A stretch of 64,000 bases of DNA, taken from NCBI GenBank assembly GCA_035048815.1, contig JAUCBN010000016.1, positions 1,294,501 to 1,358,500 of the forward strand, in the 5' to 3' direction. The stretch comes from Abelmoschus esculentus (lineage: Eukaryota; Streptophyta; Magnoliopsida; Malvales; Malvaceae). A program made the position numbers and the translations under genes. Each line of letters starts with the position of its first letter. Position 1 is the stretch's first letter. A model generated the notes under the pieces. The model did not search any database. It saw only the letters and a program-made list of their open reading frames with translations, and was not told the origin of the DNA. Shown one piece after another: positions 35,501 to 46,222 of this stretch.

Positions 35501-36476
35501 AACCCAGATGATTTAACTCGGTCATTTAAATCACTAATCTTCAGAATATCCATATTCCCACATATGCAAACTCAAGAGTTCAAATGCTATCAGATAGATT
35601 CACAATAACATTCCCACAACTGAAATTCATGACATTGCTATGTAACAAGTAACAACTGCTACATTTAAATTTAATGCAAAAATATTTCAAAAGTTTGAAC
35701 CTTAACAAGTACCCATTACTTGAAGAAATGCAGAATATGGGGGAAAAACAAGTGTTAGCGAAGATCACCAATGGTTGGTATTATGATGTAAGTGATGAGA
35801 TAGAGGAGCTGACCATATCTCCGGGAAGCTGAGCACTCAATGGAATTCTTTCCCAGCTTTCTCCAGCATCTGAAGTGTACAGCAAAATTGCAGGTTTACC
35901 AACAATCCAACCTTCTTTGCCTTGAAAGCTAATAGAGTTAAACCTATAGTTGAAATCTTCATCCTCAGCTGAAGGAATTGAACGTGGAATCCATGTATTT
36001 CCCCCATCTTTTGTCTCCAAAATAGTCTGCCTTGTTCCCAACAAAAATCCTAAACAAAACAAAAATTAAAATAACAAATAAAATAAAACCCAGAATAAGA
36101 AATTAAGTACTCTGTAAAAGAAAGAAGAAATACCGTGGTTTGGGTCATCGGGGACAAAGGCGATGTCTAGAAGGACAACACCGGGATCGATGGGGAGGTA
36201 GACTCTTTCCCATTCCGACAGAACTTCCTCGGACTTGGCTGGCAGTGGGAGAGTCGAGAGAGTCGCAAGGGACAGAGAAAGCGACGCCGTTTGAGATATG
36301 AGATGTCGTCGGTTGACGAGCGACGGCGGCGAAGCAGAAGCAGAATGGTGGTGGGGTTGTTGAAGAGAAGCTTTGGCGATGAAACGCGAGTGGGGTGGCG
36401 TTAAGGGACGGTGGGAAATACGAGGAGCGAACAGAGAAGAACAATCTGTGACTTGAAGATTAGGCATTGCCGCCAT
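32509..36476 (-). CDS. HCF136: Photosystem II stability/assembly factor HCF136, chloroplastic
   Basis: Eight exons: 36134-36476, 35814-36049, 35363-35493, 34587-34719, 34081-34203, 33642-33716, 32881-32996, 32509-32575; 1224 nt, 407 aa, the usual length. HCF136 is a thylakoid-lumen beta-propeller needed to assemble the PSII reaction centre (cyt b559/D2 with pD1). The N-terminus is a bipartite signal: a Ser/His-rich stromal transit peptide, then a twin-arginine motif (NRRHLISQTA) with a hydrophobic core ending PLPAKSE, typical of Tat export to the lumen. The mature part shows BNR-like blades: ILETKDGGNTWIPRS, LYTSDAGESWERIP, IYVTSNRGYNWRAA, RTTNGGKSWTRD. It ends KGFVLGNDGVLLRYLG. The exon 7 donor is AA|GTGAGT, which puts the Lys of SVKFIND across the splice. 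Confidence 0.96.
34806..34887. repeat. 41-bp tandem duplication in an HCF136 intron
   Basis: A unit starting CCTACTTAATTTCACGG at 34806 is repeated at 34847 with three or four substitutions, and each copy ends TTTGTTTAAGGATGTTC. Confidence 0.85.
34978..35268. mobile_element. Tourist-like (PIF/Harbinger) MITE in an HCF136 intron
   Basis: 291 bp between two TAA trinucleotides (34975-34977 and 35269-35271), as expected for the 3-bp TWA target site. The left end GACTTTGCTTGG and the reverse complement of the right end, GGCTTTGCTTG, form a terminal inverted repeat resembling the Tourist consensus GGCCTTGTTTGG; similarity continues imperfectly inward (GGAAAGTGGAAGGAAA against GAAAGGATGGAAAA). No coding capacity. 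It lies in the intron between exons 3 and 4 of HCF136. Confidence 0.75.
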
Positions 36477-36851
36477 TGTTGTTCCTTTTTGCGGTGATGG
36501 AGAGCTCTGCCTCTGTTATTGTGCTGCGCTGTTTCTTATCCGAATGGTGGTTAGTGGTGGTCGATTATCAACGGCTACGCGGGCAATTTTCGAGCATCAG
36601 ATTCTCACTGGATATTATTTATTTAGATCCAATACCGTTTGGGATTAGCATGCGATAATTATTGGGTCCATGCCCCCATATCCAATTTTTCCTTTTTCTT
36701 CCTAAGGTCTAATTCCGGTTTTAGTCCCTCCACTATGTTAAAATTTTAAAACTAATCCTTAGTGTTTCTTTTTTGGTACATGAATTATATTTGATTCCAT
36801 AATACATTTATGAGTTTTTATCTGGCTTCGGTAAAAAAACATCAGTTTCTA

Positions 36852-37374
36852 TTAGGGGTGTAAACGAACCGAGTCGAGCTCGAGTAGTGCTAAGCTCGGC
36901 TCGACTCGTTAAGATTTCGAGTCGAGTTCAAGCTTGAGTAATTTTAAACAAGACTAAAAAATCTGAGTTCGGCTCGACTCGTTTAGAACTCAAGTAGAGT
37001 TTGAGCTTTTTTCGAGCCTAATCGAGCTAACTATTAACCGATATTTGACCATGTTAGACTTTAGTAACTCTTATCTTTTATGTCTCATTTAAAGCCCAAC
37101 GGAGAAAAAACTTTGATACACAAATTGTATAAACTCAAGCTTGTTAATTTTAGGTTTTAGTATGTTAATTTAGAGTGTAAGACTTATGTTTAGAGTTTAG
37201 ATTTTAGGGTTTTAAAGTATATTTATATTTTCGAGTAGCTCGTGAACTTTTCGAGTCGAGTATCGTGTAGCTCATCTCGTCTCGTCAAGAACTCAAGCCG
37301 AGTTCGATCGAGTCAAGTTTTGACCGAGCAAAACTCGAATAACTCGCGATCTGTCTTGTCTCATTTACAACCCT
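36852..37374. mobile_element. hAT-like non-autonomous element with perfect 8-bp target duplication
   Basis: 523 bp bounded by the exact 8-bp repeat AGTTTCTA (36844-36851 and 37375-37382). The left end TTAGGGGTGTAAACGA and the reverse complement of the right end, AGGGTTGTAAATGA, match at 12 of 14 bases. An 8-bp duplication and ends of the (T/C)AGGGxTGTAAA type are those of the hAT superfamily. The inside is full of degenerate TCGAG motifs and no reading frame. It lies between the divergent HCF136 and MAP3K-epsilon genes. Confidence 0.85.
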
Positions 37375-37958
37375 AGTTTCTACTATAATTTAAAGTCTTA
37401 AATCCTAGTTCTATTGTAGTTTTTATTAAAAACGTTCCAAGGCCCAAGCCTAGATTTCAACTCTCGTCAATTATTATTGAGTTTCACTACAACGATAATC
37501 CGTACCTTTTTATACACAATTATATTTGTGTATCGCTAAAGTTTTGATACTATAATTTATTTGTTTATAATATAATTTTAGACGAGTTTAGCACGAATGA
37601 AATATCGTAGAATATTGTTAAATTAATTAATAAAAATTAAAATTTTTATTAATTTAATATATACTTAATAATTATAAGTCTAAGATTAGTTGAACAAGTC
37701 TTTTTTATCTTATATGATAATTTTTTTAAATCAATTATATTGATTACAGTAATATCTGTTATAAAACAATAATTGTTCGATCGTTTAAATATTATATTAA
37801 TATTATTAATGTTTAAATCCGTAACTTTCAAAAATAATACTAATTTATTTAATCGTTAAAGTAGGATGCTAGAATAAGACTCGTAATTACATTCTTTTTT
37901 ACATAAAAAAATTAAGATGATAAGAGATTTTAGGTGTGCAAGACTAGGTGTTATAGGA

Positions 37959-38157
37959 GAAATTATATCATGGGTCAGTCCCATCACGTCATCTATGAGA
38001 CCAACTAATAGAAACTGTCCACCTCATTATTTTTTAATTTTCCAAGTGAAGATTCACTTGAGAAAAAATTATGACATAAAAAAATTGATGAATCAGACAG
38101 TTTTTATTGGTTGGTCTCATGGACAGATGGTGGGATTTACCCATGATATAAATTTTC
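37959..38157. mobile_element. Mutator-like foldback MITE with 11-bp target duplication
   Basis: 199 bp flanked by the exact 11-bp repeat GTGTTATAGGA (37948-37958 and 38158-38168). The two arms, about 75 bp each, are inverted copies: the left GAAATTATATCATGGGT pairs with the right ACCCATGATATAAATTTTC, continuing through TATGAGACCAA with TTGGTCTCAT and AAACTGT with ACAGTTT. The loop is AT-rich. A 9-11 bp duplication with long inverted arms is typical of Mutator-like elements. The apparent open frame here is an artefact. Confidence 0.88.
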
Positions 38158-38994
38158 GTGTTATAGGAACAAGTCTCGCATGTTTGCGCATTTTGTGGGC
38201 TGTTTAGATTCAAATGATATCCATGCGCGTAGCATTGAATTGGGAAGAAATTGAGGGATTTTTTTTATCGCAATTAAAAAATTTATAGGTAAACCAATTA
38301 AATATAAATTAATCGTTAATATATCCTATATAAATAATTAAAAATATAGATTAGTTAAAGTAATAAATAATTTGATTTTGTTTAAGTAAATTTTAAGTTC
38401 GAAATGTAATGTATACAAAAAATTTATGTCGAGACTTATAAAATTCACTTATCAAAAATTAAATGTACAACACTAATTGTTATAAATTAATTAGAATAAA
38501 ATCTTAAAAATAAAAAATAAAAAAATAATTAAAATAATATGATATTTACCATAATTCCTTAAATTTCTTATAACCAACTCTATTACCCCAAAATTTCCCC
38601 CTATTAATTATTTCACAAATTTTCCGTAAATAAAAATTATTTCGGACAAAAACCGTAATTACAAACGATTTATCCGGATTTAAGCCGATCAATAAATAGT
38701 GTTAAAGTCTTCCTATTGGTCCTCCCTTTTCTCTTTCATTCTTTCCTTTTCTTATATTTTCATTTCATTTCTCTTCTTTTCCTTTGAATTCCTTTGGTTT
38801 TTGACCTTGCAGGAGCTCTGGCATCATCTCTGGATTCCTGCGATTCTAAACCCTAAATTCTTGTCGTCTAAAGATGGAGCATTTATTCTAGTAGAGTTCT
38901 TTTAAGACTGGCCGAAATTGCCTTTGTTTTTTCATTTCCTAAAAGCAAAAAAAAAAAAACAAGGAAGAAGCAGAAGAACACACAGAAACACGAA

Positions 38995-41900
38995 ATGTCT
39001 CGCCAAGCAGCTTCGAACGCATTCCACAAATCCAAAACTCTCGACAACAAATACGTGAGTCTAATTCCACAATCCGATCTATTTTCCTCGAATTACTGTT
39101 AATTATTGTTTTGATCGGTTTTAGAGTTGAGTGGATGAAAGGAATAGAACGCAAATGAAAACTAAAATGTGAAGTTTTTTAGTCAAATTTCACTCGTTTC
39201 AGTGAGTTGATGACAAATTGGAGGAGGAAGGAATTACGATTTTGCAATCTCAGTATTCCTTTTTGTTTGTTTTAAGCTCTCTTTGAAAAAAAACGAATCT
39301 ATTTTTTCTTCAGTTAATTATTTTCGGAATAGAGCACGCTCCTGGGAAACATAAAAAGCATTTTGAAATTTATTTTGTCTTTTTTTATAGATGCTTGGAG
39401 ATGAAATCGGAAAAGGTGCATATGGACGTGTTTATAAAGGTTTGGATTTGGAGAATGGAGACTTTGTTGCGATTAAACAAGTATCTTTGGAGAATATTGC
39501 ACAGGAGGATCTCAATATCATAATGGTTCGATTTTTATGTTTGATTTTTGCTCTGGAATTTTTAATTTTGCTTGGACTTAAAATTAGTATGGGGTTTTCA
39601 CTTTCAGCGAGATGGCTTGCTAAACTAGGGTCAGTTCATTTATGGCTATGTTCCATTTAAAAAATTACAGTCAGGTTCTTTTACTTTTTGCAACTCGACT
39701 GATTCAACTTTCAAGGCACTCTGATGGTTTTACTAGTGTTTGAATATGGAGCTTTTCTGTTGGTTGACATGTTTTTAGTTTCTATTAAATATTAATAAGG
39801 GGCTTCTTTTCTCATGATAGAGCATCAATGATATGCTTAACCTTATAGACGTTTAATAATCTATTAGTATTGACAAGCTACGTATTTTGTATACAAGCTA
39901 CCTATGTCTTGCCATATTTAAGTTTATTTGTCTGCGATCAGTTTCAAGGACTGCTGCTTGTGTAGCATCAGTTGCATTTTACTAAAGACAGCCATAGTGT
40001 GTAATCAATGAGGAGACTGGACTGGATTTTAGTCTCTGAACATCTTCTGAGGACTTATTAATTGATTTTAGAGTACTTGTAAATCATTCCTTGTTGTCAA
40101 TAAAATTACCTTGTTGCTATGAAACCTGCTGCATTTGCTATTATTATTATTATTAAGAGTTCATTGATCATTCAAGTCCTTAATTGTGGTCTAATTAACA
40201 TTTTTGTCAAACATTTCAAAAGAATTAGGTGATAAATATGCAAAATGACTAAAAATTTATTTTTGGTCCATAGAACTGGAAATGAACCGAGCTTGAACAA
40301 ACAGACTTTAGTTCATGTTCGTTTAATTAAACTAAACATATATTTTTTTGTTCATGCTCGTTTATTTAGCTTGACAAACGAACAATATATGAATGGTCAC
40401 GAGTAGTTTGGCCACGCTACGTTCGTTTACAGCCCTACTGGTCCTTAGAATGCTATCTCTGAAACATGCATTTACTATTTCTGGATTTTTTTTTGTGTGT
40501 GTTAGCTTGGCTGACAAGTTGCCTTTTTCTTTTGGATACACTTGGCTGGTGGACGGGCTAACATTGCAGCAAGAGATTGATTTATTGAAGGTAACTGCTT
40601 TTTTGGGTCTATTTTGGTGTTTTTTTTGAACTTTAATGCTACATCAGAATTCCCCCTTGCTTATTTGATGAACGGTTCGCCATATGTATGCCGAAGATAT
40701 CTTACTGCCTGTTGCCTGTGTTCTAACTATTAATCCCTTATAATTTCCTCTAGTCTATTATGTTTTGTTTGCCGGTAATCTTTGTGGTAGTTGTCTGCTG
40801 CTTGTGGGAATGCATGGCATTAAGTGTCAGTATCTTGCTAATGTTAATAGACATGTGAGCTTCTTTGCAGAATTTGAACCATAAAAACATTGTGAAGTAT
40901 CTTGGATCATCGAAGACAAAGACTCACCTGCATATAATTCTTGAGTAAGAAACCATACATTGTGATTGTATGTTCTCTGAGCCATTAGGAACTTCTTGTT
41001 ATTGTTTCACATTTTAATAGGTATGTGGAGAATGGTTCTCTTGCAAACAATATCAAGCCCAATAAATTTGGGCCTTTTCCGGAATCATTGGTGGCGCTTT
41101 ATATTTCCCAGGTTTGTCTGTATTTCTGCAATTACCGTTTCATTTCAATGTTAAAGTATCATTTGGATATGCTAATTACTTGTTGAACAGGTTTTAGAAG
41201 GCTTGGTTTATCTACATGAACAGGGTGTTATCCATCGGGATATTAAGGGTGCAAATATTTTAACAACTAAAGAGGTAACTTAATAGCTATTTTATTTTTT
41301 CTTATCCTTAGAGAGTTATTTATATTGAGAAGATTATTATTATTTTTATTACAGAACTGTTATTTTAAATGGTTCTCTTTCTATAAATTTGAGCATGAGA
41401 GCAGAGATTTTAAAGAGAACAGTACCATATGACTTTATTTATGGGCATTAGTGACTAATTGAATTTGGTCCACTTAATTCATATATTACCTTGTACTCTG
41501 GCAACTTGTGTGGTGAGTGAGATATCTGCTAATATAAATGAAGTTAAAGTGCTCAAGTTTTTTTAAAGAGTGGAACACTGTGGGCTGCTGAATTTGTGGC
41601 CTTATTTTATTGCCTCAAACCACAGTTTCCCCCCTTGTTCGCAGACTCGTTATAGTCACCATGCTGTTTTATCCTCATAATTTTTTGTCCAAGTTAGCTT
41701 TGATGGTCTTCATTTAGGGTGAATTGATTCTCTTGGTTTCTTCCCTACTTACTCTCAACTTAATTTCTCTTTTCAGGGTCTTGTAAAACTTGCTGATTTT
41801 GGTGTTGCAACCAAACTAACTGAGGCTGATGTTAACACACACTCAGTTGTTGGAACACCATATTGGATGGCCCCAGAGGTAGTTCTTTGGTTCCAGCTGA

Positions 41901-44900
41901 TGGTTGGAGTGTGGCTTTTAGCTGTCAAACTTGTTTCTCCAAGTTTTCATGTGTGTTATTTGAGGTATATGGATGCCTTACATTGGTTGTTGAATTACAT
42001 TTCAGGTGATTGAAATGTCAGGGGTTTGCGCTGCTTCTGACATTTGGAGTGTTGGCTGCACTGTGATCGAACTGCTTACATGTGTGCCTCCATACTATGA
42101 TCTACAGCCTATGCCAGCTCTCTTTCGGATTGTGCAGGTTTGTCTGACACTTATATTGTCACTATTATTTTTGTCTTTTCATAAGATAAGAGTAAATTTG
42201 TCTATCTGATTTTCTGTTTTCCTTTCCCTCCCTAGCGATTAAATCATTCCATATTCTCATTTTCCCGATGAAGAATACTTTAACAAGCACATTTCTTTGT
42301 CATTGCCCCCCCCCCCCCCCCCCCCCCGCGTCAGGATGAACATCCACCAATTCCTGACAGCCTATCTCCAGACGTTACCGACTTTTTGCGCCAATGCTTT
42401 AAGAAGGTGAGTAGAAGTAAAATGAAGTTCCGATTTTGTATTTTAACAAAAGCTTATTGTCCATAAATCATGCTTAGTTAAGCAGATAGAATACTATTAA
42501 TTATTAGTAAGGAAAGATCTTTATTAATGGGGAATGGGGATGAAATATGTTGATATTACTTTGGAATCTATTAAGACCAAAAGCAAATAGAAATTTGTTA
42601 GAATCATTACTAGTCTCCTTAACAATGTTTTATATGATACTTTTGTTCAAAAGCTCCCTCTTAATAAACAGAAGGGAAAAATAACTCTCTAAAAGTTGGG
42701 AGTTTGAAAACATTCTTGTAAACTTACAATCTTTACTCGGCAGCCACCTTCTAGACGAAATGAAATAAATAAAATCCGAGAAATATAAAATATCATGCTA
42801 AATTTTCATTGACTAAGTGATGGCCATGGGGCCTAAAGAATATCTGGCCCTCAGTCTTGGTCCGTAATTTGTATGATAACTACTGAAGTTCAGTTTTTTG
42901 TCCTCCACTATGATGGTGGTTGCTAAGTTCAAAAGGTTGTAACAAAACATCATTAATATTCAGTTGACCATTTTGAAGTCATTGATGATTTGCTGTTTTG
43001 TTGGCGACACTTATTGAATTTTCAGGATGCCAGGCAGAGGCCTGATGCAAAAACACTGCTTTCTCACCCTTGGATACGGAATTGCAAACGTGCTTTGCGG
43101 TCGTCTCTGCGTCATAGTGGAACCATTAGGTAATTTATAGAACAGTATGCTGCATGTATTGTGTTTTGGAAATTGTCTTGATGAGATTTTGGTTGCATTC
43201 ATGAAGTTATGTGCTACGTGGTCCCGCAGCCACGATTAGCACCTGGACACCTACAATCATTATGCTGGTCAGATAATCAGAGTTTTAACTGATTTTAGTC
43301 TACGCCCTTCTCATGACAATTTGTTTGCTTGAGTTTTTTGTTTGACAAGGTACTACAGCTTTAATCATGCAAACATTGAATTGGCCGATAGATTCTTTAT
43401 AAATTGTTCATACATGAATATATGTGCTCTATTTCATCTCACACGTATTGTTCCATTTACCTGCTCTTGTCTGAGATTATTTGTCTAGGTTGCAGTTTGT
43501 CGTGAAAGCCAGAATTCAAGAATCAAATTTTGTATGTTGCAACAAATTTTAGGCTTTCAGCCTTTTGATCTGGATATAACTTAGTGAGCTTGCATGTTCA
43601 ATTTTCATGCTAATACATAGGGACACATTTGCTTATGAAGGTTTTATTGTAACCTTATTACCTGGTCTTTTTTCTGTCCAGAGTTCGTGCATTTCCTAAA
43701 GGTTTTCCTCTCTTTTTTGCACTTTATTCCAACTCCTTTATTGCAATATTTGTGCTCCAAAATGAAGCCAAAGAGGGCGGGGGGTTCTTGAGTTTTAACT
43801 ATACTTTTATTTTGTTTACGATTATTTGAAACATTTATCCCTATCTTTTCATTTGCTGAGATAGTGTTTCAACTCCTGTATTCAGCTGGCACAGTTTTTT
43901 TTGGCTGATTTGCTTGATTGGCTATCAAATACATTTTTGCCATGCTATTTGTGTTTTATTTACTGAAATTTAATCTCATGATAGTTGACACTGCTGTTGT
44001 TTTCGTGTTCCTTTGGCAGAAACATATCTGAAGACGTTGCAGCAAATGCAGAAAGCTCTGGTGGAGATAATCAGAGTGCTGGAGAGAGTCTTCCTGTGGT
44101 GAAAGTAGAGGCCTCTGAAACAGTGAGAACCTCTTCAATTTGATTTTTTTTACTGATGATGATGCTAGAGGATGCTGTTTTATGACATTAATAACTTTTA
44201 ATCTTTGATTTCCAGAGCACCAGGAAAGAGTTCTTATCAGCAGAGATCACTCATCAGCTGGCTTCTTATCAGGAAAGAGTTGAAGAAACCACAAATAATT
44301 TAGACAATGATCTACTATCAGATCAAGTTCCAACCTTGGCGATTCATGAAAGCTTATCATTACAGAGTAGTTCTGGTAGACTACCTGTTAAGAATGTGGT
44401 GGCTGCCAATGGTTCTGCTCAGCTTCATGATATATCACTTCAAGATGGAGTTATGACAAATGGTGATGTTGGATCTCCTGAATCAAGAAGAAATCAGAGT
44501 GAAAAAGGACATAGAGAAAATGGAAGTTCAATTGATTTTGACGATAAATCATTTGGCTTTGGACCTATAGATGCTGGTCTGCAGAAGGTAAATGCTTCAT
44601 GGAATGTCGTCAGTTTCTGAAAAAAAGTTAATAGTGGATTATACAATTCAGATTTATTTACCTTAAAATTTATGTATGATGCATTTCTCTGACATTTCTA
44701 TGCGTGTCTCCATGTGGATGCTTAGGTGTGACTTGCATTGGCTGGAGCAACTAATCTTGTTTCTTATGACATCAAGAACTGCTTACCTCCATGAAATATC
44801 TTCTTCACTCGTGTGTTTTGCTTAATGAGCTAATAAGCTGTTATTTTAGATTTTAAAGATGTCAGGGAACTATCAAGAGATGCATTCATTACCATTTTGT

Positions 44901-46191
44901 CTGTTTTGACTTTATAGTTTGGATCGTAATAATGGTTATAATTTTTCTTCTTTTTTTGTTCATGATCTTTTTATTTCCCCCCATAAAAATGGTTCTTACT
45001 GGTCCTCTTCTGTTTGACTGTTCCATATACACAGCTTTTCATCATTTTACCATTCATCTTCTTGCCTTCCTTTTGGTTTCCTGGTGAAAGTAAAAGTGGA
45101 ATCTTACAATTTGAATTCTATTTTTGAAGGTTGTGAAAACTTCAGTGATCTCTAATGGGAATGAGCTAAGTAGATTTAGTGATCCTCCTGGAGATGCTTC
45201 CTTGGATGACTTATTTCATCCATTCGATAAAAACCTAACGGAAACTGCAGCTGAAGCATCTACATCTGCTTCTACATCGAATGTGAACAAAGCTACCCTG
45301 CCTGATACTGGAAAGAATGATCTAGCTAAGAAATTAAGGGATACAATTGCTAAGAAACAAATGGAAGAGGAAATGGGGCAGTCAAATGGAGGTGGTAACC
45401 TGCTTCGCTTAATGATGGGTGTTTTGAAGGATGATGTAATTGACATTGATGGTTTGGTATGTGTAAATTATCTCTTTGGTTTGGTATGCTAGGAGTATGA
45501 TGTTTATGTGCTACTGTCAGACACGAGCTTGATGTTCTCTTGTTTTTGGTATTGTTGTGGCCAGGATTTTGGAGATGAGAAGTTACCGGCTGACAATCTA
45601 TATCCCCTACAGGTTCCAGACATTTCTTTCAAAAATGATTTGGTTTCTTTTTGTTGTTTTTTTAATCCAGGGGGTATTCCATTTTTGTACTTTTCTATTT
45701 AGTTTTGTTTAATTGTCAATCTTGTGGAGAGTAGGCACATGTGTTACTCGGACTCCACTGGGAGTGTCTGATGTTGAAATGTTTCCAGCGTGGGAATGGT
45801 CAATTTTTAAAGTTTTTCCTTACATTTGGAGGGTCTTTGAGGTCCTACCTCCATACCCATGTCCATATATGCTTGGGACACAGATATTTCAAGGGAAATG
45901 TAGATTTTTTTATTTTGAATCTCCCTCATGTTATTGTTGTTTCTGGCAGCAGAGAGATTTAAAAGCATATTTTGTTTTTGTTATAGGCTGTTGAGTTTAG
46001 TAGATTAGTTGACTCACTAAAACCAGAGGAACCAGAGGATGCAATTGTGACTGCCTGTCAGAAACTCGTTGCGATCTTCCACCAGCGTCCTGAACAGAAA
46101 ACTGTTTTTGTTACACAGCATGGTTTGTTGCCTCTAATGGACTTGCTTGATGTCCCCAAAACTCATGTATGTCAACTTGACACTCAAACCC

Positions 46192-46222
<31 letters not shown>

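Larger units (their letters stand above)
36477..38994. other. Divergent intergenic region between HCF136 and MAP3K-epsilon
   Basis: 2.5 kb holding the HCF136 promoter (from 36477), two MITEs (listed separately) and the MAP3K-epsilon 5' region. The last 300 bp contain a pyrimidine-rich stretch (38705-38790) typical of a 5' UTR or its leader intron, then an A-run just before the ATG at 38995. Confidence 0.6.

Noticed and set aside
37917..38207. 96-aa open frame on the plus strand
   Set aside because: It spans the Mutator-like foldback; the frame is an artefact of inverted arms.
38699..38905. 68-aa open frame just upstream of MAP3K-epsilon
   Set aside because: It is a pyrimidine-rich 5' UTR-type stretch; Phe/Leu/Ser composition only, no evidence of a separate gene.
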